Assembly: GCA_036270095.1 (NCBI GenBank)
Contig: DATBDE010000093.1
Coordinates: 1 to 32,889, forward strand
From: DATBDE01 sp036270095
GTDB lineage: Bacteria; Actinomycetota; Thermoleophilia; Solirubrobacterales; Solirubrobacteraceae
Length of the DNA stretch: 32,889 nt
Direction of reading: 5' to 3'
Made by a program: the position numbers and the translations under genes. The notes below the pieces were generated by a model that was not told the origin of the DNA, ran no database searches, and saw only the letters and a program-made list of their open reading frames with translations. Below are positions 14,957 through 22,012 of this stretch, in pieces. Numbering within the stretch: position 1 is the stretch's first letter; every line of letters begins with the position of its first letter.

Positions 14957-15928
14957 GTGCGCCGCGCGACACCGTTGTTCTGGCAGATCTTCGCGACGAA
15001 CGCGCTCCTGCTCGCGGTGGCCACCGCGGTGCTCGCGTTCACGCCGCTGACGATCTCGTTCCCGGTTGCCTTGACCGAGGTCGTGGTCCTCGTGTGCGGG
15101 CTGGGGGCGATGCTGCTCGTCAACGCCGCCCTGCTGCGCCGGGCCATGCGGCCGCTGCGGCAGCTGGGGACCACGATGCGCCGCATCGACCCACTCCATC
15201 CCGGCCACCGGGTGGCGATCGACCGCGCCGACCCCGAGGTCGAGGCGCTCAGCGACACGTTCAACGCCATGCTCGACCGGCTCGAGGACGAGCGGCGAGA
15301 GAGCGCTCGGCGCGCGCTCGCGGCCCAGGAGCAGGAGCGCCGCCGGATCGCGCGCGAGCTCCACGACGAGGTCGGGCAGAGCCTGACCGCCGTGCTGCTC
15401 AGCCTCGAGACGGCGTCGCGGGAGCTCGCTCCGTCCGACCGGCCCAAGCTCGAGCGCACCCGCACCGGTGTGGGGGACACGCTCGAGGCCGCTCGCGCCA
15501 TCGCCGCGCGCCTGCGCCCGCCGGTGCTCGACGACCTCGGGCTCGGCAACGCCCTGCGCGCGCTCTGCAACCAGTTCAACGAGCAGGCCGAGATGCGGAT
15601 CGACCGGCACATCGACGCCGGGGTCGAGGTCGCCAGCCCGGAGGCCGAGCTCGTGGTCTACCGCGTCGCCCAGGAGGCGCTCACGAACGTGGCCCGCCAC
15701 GCGGGCGTCGACGCCGCCGCGCTCCGGCTTGCGCGCCGCGACGGGACGGTCGAGCTGCTCGTGAGCGACGAGGGTCGCGGGTTCCGCGTGGACGCGTCGA
15801 CGCCGACGGTCGGCATCCGCGGGATGCGCGAGCGCGCGGTGCTGGTGGGCGCCGAGCTCGAGCTGCAGTCATCGCCCGGGGCGGGCACCATCGTGCGCCT
15901 CGTCGTACCCGCCGCCGCACCGGCATGA
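14957..15928 (+). CDS. Sensor histidine kinase (HAMP + HisKA_3)
   Basis: 323-residue kinase. Two hydrophobic segments (about residues 11-30 and 40-60) frame only a short loop. A HAMP-like region follows (RRAMRPLRQLGTTMRRIDP to FNAMLDRLEDE), then the H-box EQERRRIARELHDEVGQSL with His136. The ATPase domain follows, with the N-box QEALTNVARHA and the G1 box SDEGRGF, then GIRGMRERAVLVGAEL. GTG 14957 is preferred because TAGCGT lies eight bases upstream, a spacing shared with other leaderless-looking starts here; an ATG at 14918 with GAGGAG would add 13 residues. Its stop overlaps the regulator ATG (ATGA). It is divergent from the kinase at 13630-14844 and of different architecture, so the two systems are not recent duplicates. 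Confidence 0.92.
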   Translation: MRRATPLFWQIFATNALLLAVATAVLAFTPLTISFPVALTEVVVLVCGLGAMLLVNAALLRRAMRPLRQLGTTMRRIDPLHPGHRVAIDRADPEVEALSDTFNAMLDRLEDERRESARRALAAQEQERRRIARELHDEVGQSLTAVLLSLETASRELAPSDRPKLERTRTGVGDTLEAARAIAARLRPPVLDDLGLGNALRALCNQFNEQAEMRIDRHIDAGVEVASPEAELVVYRVAQEALTNVARHAGVDAAALRLARRDGTVELLVSDEGRGFRVDASTPTVGIRGMRERAVLVGAELELQSSPGAGTIVRLVVPAAAPA

Positions 15929-16584
15929 GCGCGCCACTCGTCGCCCGGGTGCTGCTCGCCGACGACCACGCCGTCGTGCGCCGCGGGCTGCAGCTCGTCC
16001 TCGAGGCCGAGCCGGACCTCGCCGTGGTCGCGGAGGCCGGCGACGGGGCCGAGGCGGTGGACGCGGTGGCCGAGCACGACATCGACCTCGCCGTGCTCGA
16101 CGTCGCCATGCCCCGGCTCACCGGGCTGCAGGCCGCGCGCCGGATCACCCAGCAGCACCCCGACGTCCGCGTGCTCATGCTCTCGATGCACGACAACGAG
16201 CTCTACTTCTTCGAGGCGCTGAAGGCCGGCGCGTCGGGCTACGTGCTGAAGTCTGCCGCCGACCGCGACCTGGTCGAGGCCTGTCGGGCCACGCTGCGCG
16301 GGGAGCCGTTCCTCTACCCGGCAGCGGCGGCCGCCCTGATCCGCGATTACCTCGTGCGCGCGCGCGAGGGCGACGCCACGCCGACCGACCCGCTCACACC
16401 GCGGGAGGTCGAGGTGGTCAAGCTCATCGCCGAGGCCCACACGAACGAGCAGATCGCCGCGCTGCTGGTCATCTCGCGCAACACCGTCGAGCGGCACCGC
16501 GCGAACATCCTCGAAAAGCTCGGGATGCGCGATCGGGTGCAGCTCACCCGCTACGCCATCCGCCGCGGCCTCGTCGAGCCGTAG
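15925..16584 (+). CDS. NarL/FixJ-type response regulator
   Basis: 219-residue transcriptional regulator. The receiver domain has LLADDHAVVRRGL, phospho-acceptor Asp59 (AVLDVAMPRLTG) and Lys109 (YVLKSA). The LuxR output domain is canonical: LTPREVEVVKLIAEAHTNEQ, then IAALLVISRNTVERHRANIL, then EKLGMRDRVQLTRYAIRRGLV. It overlaps the kinase stop by ATGA, forming a coupled pair. Target genes cannot be deduced; the dyads at 14870-14896 are candidate autoregulatory sites. Unlike the opposing regulator at 13058-13633, its output domain is full-length and standard. Confidence 0.95.
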   Translation: MSAPLVARVLLADDHAVVRRGLQLVLEAEPDLAVVAEAGDGAEAVDAVAEHDIDLAVLDVAMPRLTGLQAARRITQQHPDVRVLMLSMHDNELYFFEALKAGASGYVLKSAADRDLVEACRATLRGEPFLYPAAAAALIRDYLVRAREGDATPTDPLTPREVEVVKLIAEAHTNEQIAALLVISRNTVERHRANILEKLGMRDRVQLTRYAIRRGLVEP

Positions 16585-16642
16585 GCAAGATGGGGGCCAG
16601 CACCCATTCAGCGACGGCCCGAACGCCTGGAAGATTGGCGGC

Positions 16643-16954
16643 ATGGCCAGGGTCCTGCTCTTCTGCTCCCGCCCGGCCAGCCTCGCGCCGGACGAAGCCG
16701 AGACGTGGTTGCGCGGCGCGGTGGAGAAGCTCTCGTCCGTCGCGCCGGCGCAGGCCCTGACGGTGGCCGCCCTGCACGAGGGCGACGCCGACGGCGCGGT
16801 GGAGTGGGACTGGCTGGTCGAGGTCGACCTCCCCGACCACGACGGCCAGGACGCGCGGCGGGGCCTGAGCGAGCTGCTGCTCGACCTGCGCCTGCTGGGG
16901 ATGCAGCCGTCGGTGGTGGCGGTGGGCCGCCCGATCGGCAGACCGGCGCGCTGA
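16643..16954 (+). CDS. Small hypothetical protein
   Basis: 103-residue protein that I do not recognise. It reads as a compact alpha/beta domain: strand MARVLLFCSRP, an amphipathic helix DEAETWLRGAVEKLSS, strand ALTVAALHEG, strand WDWLVEVDLP, helix RRGLSELLLDLRLLG and a final strand QPSVVAVG, a ferredoxin-like beta-alpha-beta order. Coding potential is supported by the helix/strand pattern and strong GC bias in third positions. No ribosome site is clear. It lies 58 bases after the response regulator and converges on the MFS gene; no functional inference is possible. Confidence 0.65.
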   Translation: MARVLLFCSRPASLAPDEAETWLRGAVEKLSSVAPAQALTVAALHEGDADGAVEWDWLVEVDLPDHDGQDARRGLSELLLDLRLLGMQPSVVAVGRPIGRPAR

Positions 16955-16997
16955 CCACCACGTCGGGGAAGCCGCGCTCGGCGCCCCGCGCGATGGG

Positions 16998-18530
16998 CTA
17001 CCTCGCCGACCGGTTCGCGGGCAGGCCCGCGCCGACGACCTGCTGACCGGCTCGACCCGGAGGGCGCGGCTCGAAGTCGCGCACGTCGGGCTCCTCGAGC
17101 CGCTCCGCCGTGCGTAGGGCGGTCGTTCGCGCCCAGCCGGTGGTGCTCAGGTAGCCGAGGACGGCGACCACCAGTCCGAGCACGGCGACGATCCACCACG
17201 CGGGCCGCATGGCCTCCGCGAACGCGGGGCCGAGCGCGCCCGCCAAGCCGCCCCCCGCCACGGCGCCGAGCACCGCGACGCCGACCGCGATCCCGACCTG
17301 GCGGCTGGTGGTGGCCACCGCCGAGGCCACGCCCGCCTGGGCCGGCGGCATGCCGGAGACGGCGGTGTTGGTGATCGGCGGGTTGACGAGCCCCGAGCCG
17401 ATGCCGAACACGGCGTAGGCGAGGAAGAGGAACCCGACCGACGTGCTCGGGGTCAGGGTGGTCAGCAGCAGGCCGCTCGCCAGCACGGCGACGCCGCCGG
17501 CCACCATCGACGGGCGGCCGCCGAAGCGGCCCACCAGGCGCCCGGACAGGGGCGAGAAGACGATCATCGCCGCCGCCATCGGGAGCATGTAGAGGCCGGC
17601 GTGCAGCGGCGAGAGCCCGCGCACGTCCTGCAGGTAGAGCGTGTTGAGGAAAAGGAAGCCGCCGATGGCTGCGAACAGGCATACGGCGATCGCGCTGGCG
17701 CCGGCAAACGGCACGCTGGTGAAGAAGCGCACCTCGAGCAGCGGCTCGCGCCGGCGCAGCTCGTAGCGCACCAGCGCGGCGAAGCAGAGCAGCGAGAGGA
17801 CCAACAGGACCACGATCCAGGGCGTGCCGAAGCCGTCGTGGCCCCCTTCGATGATCCCGTAGGTCAGCGAGGACAGCGCGAGGATGACCAGCACCTGGCC
17901 GACGGGGTCGAGGCGCCGCGGCCGCGGCGCGCGCGACTCGGGCACGAAGACGGCGGTCAGCACGATGGCCGCCAGCACGACCGGCAGGTTGACCAGGAAG
18001 ATGGCCCGCCAGGAGATCGCGGAGACGAGAAAACCGCCCAGCACCGGGCCGAGCGCCATCGAGATCCCGAACATCGCGCCCCACACGCCGATGGCCTGTG
18101 CGCGCTCGCGCGGGTCCTCGAAGACGTTGCGGATGATCGACATCGCCACCGGGGTCAGCGCCGCACCGCCGATCGCCTGCACGATGCGGAAGACGATCAG
18201 CAGCCCGAGGCTGGGGGCGATCGCGCACAGCAGCGACCCGAGCCCGAACAGCGCCAGCCCGGCCTGGAACACGCGCCGGCGGCCGAGGCGGTCGGCGGTC
18301 GAGCCCGCGAGCAGGAGCAGGCTCGCCAGGACGAGCGTGTACGCGTCGACGGTCCACTGCAGGCCCGAGAGCGTGGCGTGGAATGCGTCGTGGATCGCCG
18401 GCAGCGCGACGTTGACGATCGTCGAGTCCAGGCCGACGATGAGCAGGGCCGTCGAGCAGATGACGAGGATGAGCAGACGCCGCCGGCGGTCCGGTACGAG
18501 GGGCGGCGAGAGGGTGGTCGCGGGCCTCAT
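16998..18530 (-). CDS. MFS drug exporter, DHA2 (EmrB/QacA) family, 14 transmembrane helices
   Basis: 510-residue proton-driven multidrug efflux pump. DHA2 features are the first helix LLIVGLDSTIVNVALPAI, motif A LAGSTADRLGRRRV, the antiporter motif C ALGPVLGGFL, and about 14 hydrophobic segments in all. The C-terminal tail after the last helix is polar and about 40 residues long. ATG 18530 is preferred over GTG 18539 because TACCGT (18543 to 18538) lies seven bases upstream. A TTGACC -35 is separated from it by 19 bp containing a perfect palindrome, the architecture of MerR-activated promoters. The divergent MerR gene at 18587 is thus its likely regulator, activating export when a toxic ligand is bound. 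Confidence 0.95.
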   Translation of the reverse strand: MRPATTLSPPLVPDRRRRLLILVICSTALLIVGLDSTIVNVALPAIHDAFHATLSGLQWTVDAYTLVLASLLLLAGSTADRLGRRRVFQAGLALFGLGSLLCAIAPSLGLLIVFRIVQAIGGAALTPVAMSIIRNVFEDPRERAQAIGVWGAMFGISMALGPVLGGFLVSAISWRAIFLVNLPVVLAAIVLTAVFVPESRAPRPRRLDPVGQVLVILALSSLTYGIIEGGHDGFGTPWIVVLLVLSLLCFAALVRYELRRREPLLEVRFFTSVPFAGASAIAVCLFAAIGGFLFLNTLYLQDVRGLSPLHAGLYMLPMAAAMIVFSPLSGRLVGRFGGRPSMVAGGVAVLASGLLLTTLTPSTSVGFLFLAYAVFGIGSGLVNPPITNTAVSGMPPAQAGVASAVATTSRQVGIAVGVAVLGAVAGGGLAGALGPAFAEAMRPAWWIVAVLGLVVAVLGYLSTTGWARTTALRTAERLEEPDVRDFEPRPPGRAGQQVVGAGLPANRSAR

Positions 18531-18537
18531 TGCCTCC

Positions 18538-18579
18538 ACGGTAGAACCTAGAGCACGCTCTAGGTCAAGGCGCTATCGT
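18538..18579. promoter_or_regulatory. MerR-type operator/promoter between exporter and regulator
   Basis: The perfect 20-bp palindrome ACCTAGAGC-AC-GCTCTAGGT (18546-18565) lies in the spacer of the leftward promoter: -35 TTGACC (18568 to 18563), 19-bp spacer, -10 TACCGT (18543 to 18538). A 19-bp spacer with an operator inside is the hallmark of promoters that MerR proteins activate by DNA distortion. The rightward promoter for merR uses TATCGT at 18574-18579, seven bases before its GTG, so one bound dimer can control both genes. Confidence 0.85.
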
Positions 18580-18586
18580 CGGACGC

Positions 18587-19003
18587 GTGACCGGCCTCCA
18601 GGAGGAATTGTCGATCGGCGACGTCGCAGGCGAGACCGGGCTGACCGTGCACGCGCTGCGGTTCTACGAGCGCGAGGGCCTGATGCTCTCGCAACAGGTC
18701 GCGCGCGGGACGGGTGGGCACCGCCGCTACAGCCCGCAGGACGTGCGCTGGCTGCGCATCTGCACCAAGCTGCGCAAGTCGGGGATGCCGCTGGCCAAGA
18801 TCCGGCGCTTCGCCGAGCTCGTCCGCGAAGGCCCCGGCAACGAGCCCGAGCGCCTCGAGCTGCTGCGCGAGCAGCAGCGGCACGTCGAGGACCAGCTCGC
18901 CGAGCTCGAGGAGTGCCGCCAGATCATCAGCCGGAAGGTCGGCGTCTACGAGCAGCACCTCGCCGAGGGGACCGCGCAGGACCTCTGGACCGCGAAGGCG
19001 TAG
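18587..19003 (+). CDS. MerR-family transcriptional regulator
   Basis: 138-residue regulator. The N-terminal winged helix-turn-helix reads LSIGDVAGETGLTVHALRFYEREGL, with the wing GGHRRYSPQDVRWL, then helices to about residue 80. A long coiled-coil dimerisation helix follows (ERLELLREQQRHVEDQLAEL). The C-terminal part is short, without the cysteines of metal sensors or a large drug-binding domain, and resembles regulators of aldehyde/oxidative or small-drug responses. The GTG start has no ribosome site; TATCGT lies seven bases upstream, suggesting a leaderless message. It is divergent from the MFS exporter, with the shared operator between them. Confidence 0.94.
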   Translation: MTGLQEELSIGDVAGETGLTVHALRFYEREGLMLSQQVARGTGGHRRYSPQDVRWLRICTKLRKSGMPLAKIRRFAELVREGPGNEPERLELLREQQRHVEDQLAELEECRQIISRKVGVYEQHLAEGTAQDLWTAKA

Positions 19004-19036
19004 AGCGACCGCCCCTCCGGATGCGAACATGCGTTC

Positions 19037-19402
19037 GTGTCGATCAAGGGGTCACCGTACGCGCGCTTTCGCCGGGCGCTGCGCAGCGGCTCACCGACGC
19101 TCGTCACCGCGGCGGCCAGCGAGCTGCCGTCGCTCACGCTGGTGGACGCGATGGCCGTGTGCCTCGTCTACGCGCAGCACGACTCCGACCGCTTCGACCG
19201 CGCCATCGTGCGCTGGCACGCCCGGTTCTGCCTCGAAGCGCGGGGGATGGAGCCGGGCACGGCGCAGCTCGCGTTGAGCGCCGCCCTGGCGCTGCGCCGA
19301 CCCGAGGCGCCGGCGGCGGCGCGCGTGCTGGCCGAGATCTGCGCGCAGCACCGACTCGGCCGGGTCACCGACCTGCTCCGACGGTGGGCGGAGATGCGCT
19401 GA
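19037..19402 (+). CDS. Hypothetical helical protein
   Basis: 121-residue, largely alpha-helical protein of no family I can name. Its middle segment (SLTLVDAMAVCLVYAQHDSDRFDRAIVRWHARFC) is well patterned and protein-like, with two cysteines and a Trp-His pair; the C terminus LAEICAQHRLGRVTDLLRRWAEMR forms an amphipathic helix. The GTG start lacks a ribosome site. It lies 33 bases after merR on the same strand and might be co-transcribed with it, but nothing links it functionally. It converges on the damaged Tat-protein gene, with only 11 bases between the stops. Confidence 0.7.
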   Translation: MSIKGSPYARFRRALRSGSPTLVTAAASELPSLTLVDAMAVCLVYAQHDSDRFDRAIVRWHARFCLEARGMEPGTAQLALSAALALRRPEAPAAARVLAEICAQHRLGRVTDLLRRWAEMR

Positions 19403-19413
19403 CCGCCGCGGTC

Positions 19414-20076
19414 TTAGCGTTCCATTTTGTAGGGCCGGTTGTAGGTCGCGTTCGGGTCGAGGGCGCCGGAGGGGTCGAAGAGGCGACCGGGGTAGGCCAG
19501 CGCGGTGAACGTGCCGTAGGACCAGGGACGTCGGGACGTCGAACACCGCGATCTTCCCGGCCAGCGAGCCCGGGGCGGGGGTGGTGCCGTCCTCCACCAG
19601 GGCGAGCGGCGCGGTGACGCCGTCGGCCGGGGTCTGGCCCGAGTAGTTGATGTAGGCCGCCGTCCGCACCGGGCCGGCGCCGGGGCCGTCGACGACGTCG
19701 AGCGACCACGTCGCGGTCGTCCAGCGCTGCATGTGCAGCCCGGAGAAGAAGCTGCAGTCGACGCCGGCGCGCTCGAGGTCGGCGGCGAGGTCGTCGATGC
19801 AGCCCTCGTGAGCGGGGCGGCGGTCGCGCGCAGCCCCTTCTGATTGGCTGGGCCGAGCCTGTCGAGCGCCGTGTTCCAGGCCCGGAACTGCGCGGTAGCC
19901 ATGAACTGGCTGGGGCGCACGCGCACGGCGTCGCGCGCGGTGAGCTTGGCCTGCGGCCAGCTCGTGGCGCCGAGCGCCTCGAGCGGGTCGATCCAGGGCG
20001 CGACCGCGCCGGCGGCGACGGCGGCGCCTCCGAGGGCGAGAAACCTGCGGCGCGACACATCGGTTTCGCTTTTCAT
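19414..20076 (-). pseudogene. Tat-exported protein (PA-domain/peptidase-like), two compensating frameshifts and probable C-terminal truncation
   Basis: The start has a good ribosome site (GAGAGGAG) and a Tat signal, VSRRRFLALGGAAVAAGAVAPW. Sequence is sensible to GLRATAAP. One base is then missing near 19813; the neighbouring frame continues as AHEGCIDDLAADLERAGVD, HMQRWTTATWSLDVVDGPG and TPAPGSLAGKIAVFDVP. Near 19520-19530 the original frame returns (WSYGTFTALAYPGRLFDPSGAL) and ends with TAA soon after. The segment around LVEDGTTPAPGSLAGKIAVFDVP looks like a PA (protease-associated) insert, so the intact protein may have been an exported peptidase or esterase. At about 220 residues it seems to lack its catalytic C-terminal half. 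The -1 and +1 shifts cancel and no stop intervenes, so a product with a garbled middle could still be made. Confidence 0.7.
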
Positions 20077-20286
20077 GCTTCGCTCCTCTCGGCGTCCCTG
20101 ATGCTCTGGCGGGCGTCTCGGGGAGGAGGACGCGGCACGCACGGCCCTGCGGCCGCCTTGAGCCGGGCAACGTACGCCATGCGCCAGCTGGTTTCGGCCC
20201 CGCTCGAGGACGACCCCGAGCCGGACCCCCTGGCGCTCGTCGAGCCGACGGTGCGCTGGGGGGCGGCTGGCGTCAACGGGGCGGCA

Positions 20287-20319
20287 GGAACGGAGGGCTC
20301 CCTCCGTTCCAAGTAGGCT
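20287..20319 (+). promoter_or_regulatory. Perfect 24-bp palindrome abutting a -10 hexamer upstream of the M23 peptidase
   Basis: The arms GGAACGGAGGG (20287-20297) and CCCTCCGTTCC (20300-20310) are exact complements around CT. Four bases later comes TAGGCT (20314-20319), six bases before the GTG start. The palindrome therefore covers about -39 to -16 of the presumed leaderless promoter, the position of a repressor operator. It could alternatively be a terminator stem for an unseen upstream transcript, but no rightward gene precedes it. The 210 bases to its left (20077-20286) hold no convincing gene. Confidence 0.6.
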
Positions 20320-20325
20320 GGCCGC

Positions 20326-21483
20326 GTGCTGCGCCGCATCGCCCTTGCGGCGGCCCCGATCCTCCTCTTCGTCCTCGGCACGATGCCGGCGGCGGCCAAG
20401 ACGACCACCGCACTGCGCGTGGAGACGTCCAACCGGCCGTACGCCGTATTCGGCAGCGACGGGCGCGAGCACACCGAGTACGACCTCGTCCTCACGAACG
20501 CCTTCACCGGCGAGGCCACGCTCGGCGCGGTCTCGGTGCGCGCCGACGGCAAGCCGGCGCTGACGCTCGCCGGCGATGGGCTGGTGGCCGCCACCCACAC
20601 GCTGTTCACCGCCGACCCGACGGCGACGATTGCGCCGGCGTCGACGGCGTTCACGCAGGTCGACCTGTTCCAGCCGCGCTCGGCCGGCCGCACGGCGCCG
20701 AAGCGCATCACCAACCGCGTCGCCTACGCGATTCCCGCCGACGCGCCCTCGCGGTCCGTCATCGGGAGCACCGTCTCCGCGTCGCCCGTCCTGCGTACCG
20801 ACCCGCGTCCGCCGGTGGTGATCTCGGCGCCGCTGAACGGCACCGGCTGGGCCAGCGTCAACGGATGCTGCGACGACCCGAGCTCGCCCCACCGCCAGAC
20901 GCTCATCGCGTCCGACGGCGACTGGGTGACGCCGGAGCTCTTCGCCGTCGACTGGATCCGCGAGGTCGACGGTCGGTTCTACAGCGGCGACGGCACGCGG
21001 AACACCGATTGGGTCGGGTTCGGCGAGCCCATCCACGCGGTCGCCGACGGCACGGTTGTGCTGGCCGTCGACGGCATGCCCGACATCCCGCCGATGACGA
21101 AGAACGCTGACCTGCGGACGCCCAGGGACTACGCGGGCAACAACGTCATCGTGGCGATCGGGCACGGCCGTTACGCCGTCTTCGACCACCTCCTGCGCGG
21201 CTCGGTCCGCGTGCGGCGCGGCCAACGCGTGCGTGCGGGGCAGGTGATCGGCAAACTGGGCAACACCGGCAACACCGACGGCCCGCACCTGCACTTCGGC
21301 ATCGAGGCCCGCCCCGACTCGCTCGCCCAAGGCCTGCCCTTCGAGATTGACGACTTCGTCCTCGAGCACACGGCCACCGCGGCCAGTCCCGGCCAGGTCA
21401 GCCTTACGGGCTCGCCCAAGCGGCTGCACCGGGCGCACCCGCTCATCCGGTCGGTCGCGACGCTCACGCCCGCGACCCCATGA
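20326..21483 (+). CDS. Secreted M23-family (LytM-like) metallopeptidase
   Basis: 385-residue exported protein with a signal peptide (residues 1 to about 24, ending PAAAK). An N-terminal beta-rich domain of roughly 150 residues is followed by an M23 peptidase domain. The latter has FAVDWI (Asp zinc ligand region), VADGTVVLAVDG, the strand NNVIVAIGHGRYAVFDHLL, GQVIGKLGNTGNTDGPHLHFGI with the HLHF zinc/catalytic motif, and a short tail. Such enzymes cut peptidoglycan cross-links or act as scaffolds. The first zinc-ligand His (usually HxGxD) is represented only by SSPHRQ further upstream, so full catalytic competence should be verified by alignment. The GTG start lies six bases after TAGGCT and a palindromic operator candidate. 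The next gene overlaps by ATGA. Confidence 0.92.
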   Translation: MLRRIALAAAPILLFVLGTMPAAAKTTTALRVETSNRPYAVFGSDGREHTEYDLVLTNAFTGEATLGAVSVRADGKPALTLAGDGLVAATHTLFTADPTATIAPASTAFTQVDLFQPRSAGRTAPKRITNRVAYAIPADAPSRSVIGSTVSASPVLRTDPRPPVVISAPLNGTGWASVNGCCDDPSSPHRQTLIASDGDWVTPELFAVDWIREVDGRFYSGDGTRNTDWVGFGEPIHAVADGTVVLAVDGMPDIPPMTKNADLRTPRDYAGNNVIVAIGHGRYAVFDHLLRGSVRVRRGQRVRAGQVIGKLGNTGNTDGPHLHFGIEARPDSLAQGLPFEIDDFVLEHTATAASPGQVSLTGSPKRLHRAHPLIRSVATLTPATP

Positions 21484-21980
21484 GCGTGTACCAGATGCGC
21501 GAGAAGCTGTTCGCGATCGGCAACGACTACTGGATCGAGGACGAGACCGGTGAGAAGGTCCTCAAGGTCAACGGCAAGGCCATGCGCGTCCGGGAGACCC
21601 TCATCCTCGAGGATCGCGATGGGAACGAGCTCCTCAAGATCCAGGAGCGTAAGCTGCGACTGCACGGCACGATGGTCCTCGAGCGCGACGACGACACCGT
21701 CGCCACGGTCCGCAAGGCGCTCATCAGCCCGCTCCGCCACCGGTTCGAGATCGAGCTGGAGGCCGGCGGCGAGCTCAAGGCCCACGGCCACATTCTCGAC
21801 CATGAGTTCGAGGTCGAGCGCGACGGGGCTGAGGTCGCGCGCGTATCGAAGCGCTGGTTCCGCGTCCGCGACACCTACGGGATCGAGATCGCCGACGGCG
21901 AGGACGATGTCCTGCTGCTGGGCGTCGTCGTGGCGATCGAGCGCCTCGCCGGCGACGACCCTGGCCGCGACGACGACTGA
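21480..21980 (+). CDS. LURP-one-related (Tubby-C-like) protein
   Basis: 166-residue protein of the LURP-one-related family, which folds as a 12-stranded barrel around a central helix like Tubby C-terminal domains. The run of beta hairpins is visible in KLFAIGNDYWIEDETGEKVL, AMRVRETLILEDRDGNELL, LRLHGTMVLERDDDTVATV, HGHILDHEFEVERDGAEVARV and WFRVRDTYGIEIADGED. Family members may bind phosphoinositides or act as membrane-tethered scaffolds; the bacterial role is unknown. No signal peptide is present. The ATG overlaps the stop of the exported M23 peptidase (ATGA), so an exported cell-wall enzyme is coupled to a cytoplasmic barrel protein. The acidic tail DDPGRDDD is unusual. Confidence 0.9.
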   Translation: MSVYQMREKLFAIGNDYWIEDETGEKVLKVNGKAMRVRETLILEDRDGNELLKIQERKLRLHGTMVLERDDDTVATVRKALISPLRHRFEIELEAGGELKAHGHILDHEFEVERDGAEVARVSKRWFRVRDTYGIEIADGEDDVLLLGVVVAIERLAGDDPGRDDD

Positions 21981-22012
21981 CAGCGCGGCGGGCCGATTAG
22001 AGTGCCGGCGGC

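Noticed and set aside
16596..16615. ATGGG...CCCAT dyad after the response regulator as a terminator
   Set aside because: Only five paired bases and no tail; too weak to call.
15658..18357. 899-codon minus-strand frame across a kinase, regulator and MFS gene
   Set aside because: Arg/Pro/Ala-rich shadow; real motifs lie in other frames throughout.
19038..19043. TGTCGA near the hypothetical gene at 19037
   Set aside because: Lies inside the start of the coding region and lacks the -10 half at the right spacing.
20101..20316. 71-codon open frame upstream of the M23 gene
   Set aside because: No ribosome site or family pattern; it runs through the palindrome at 20287-20310.
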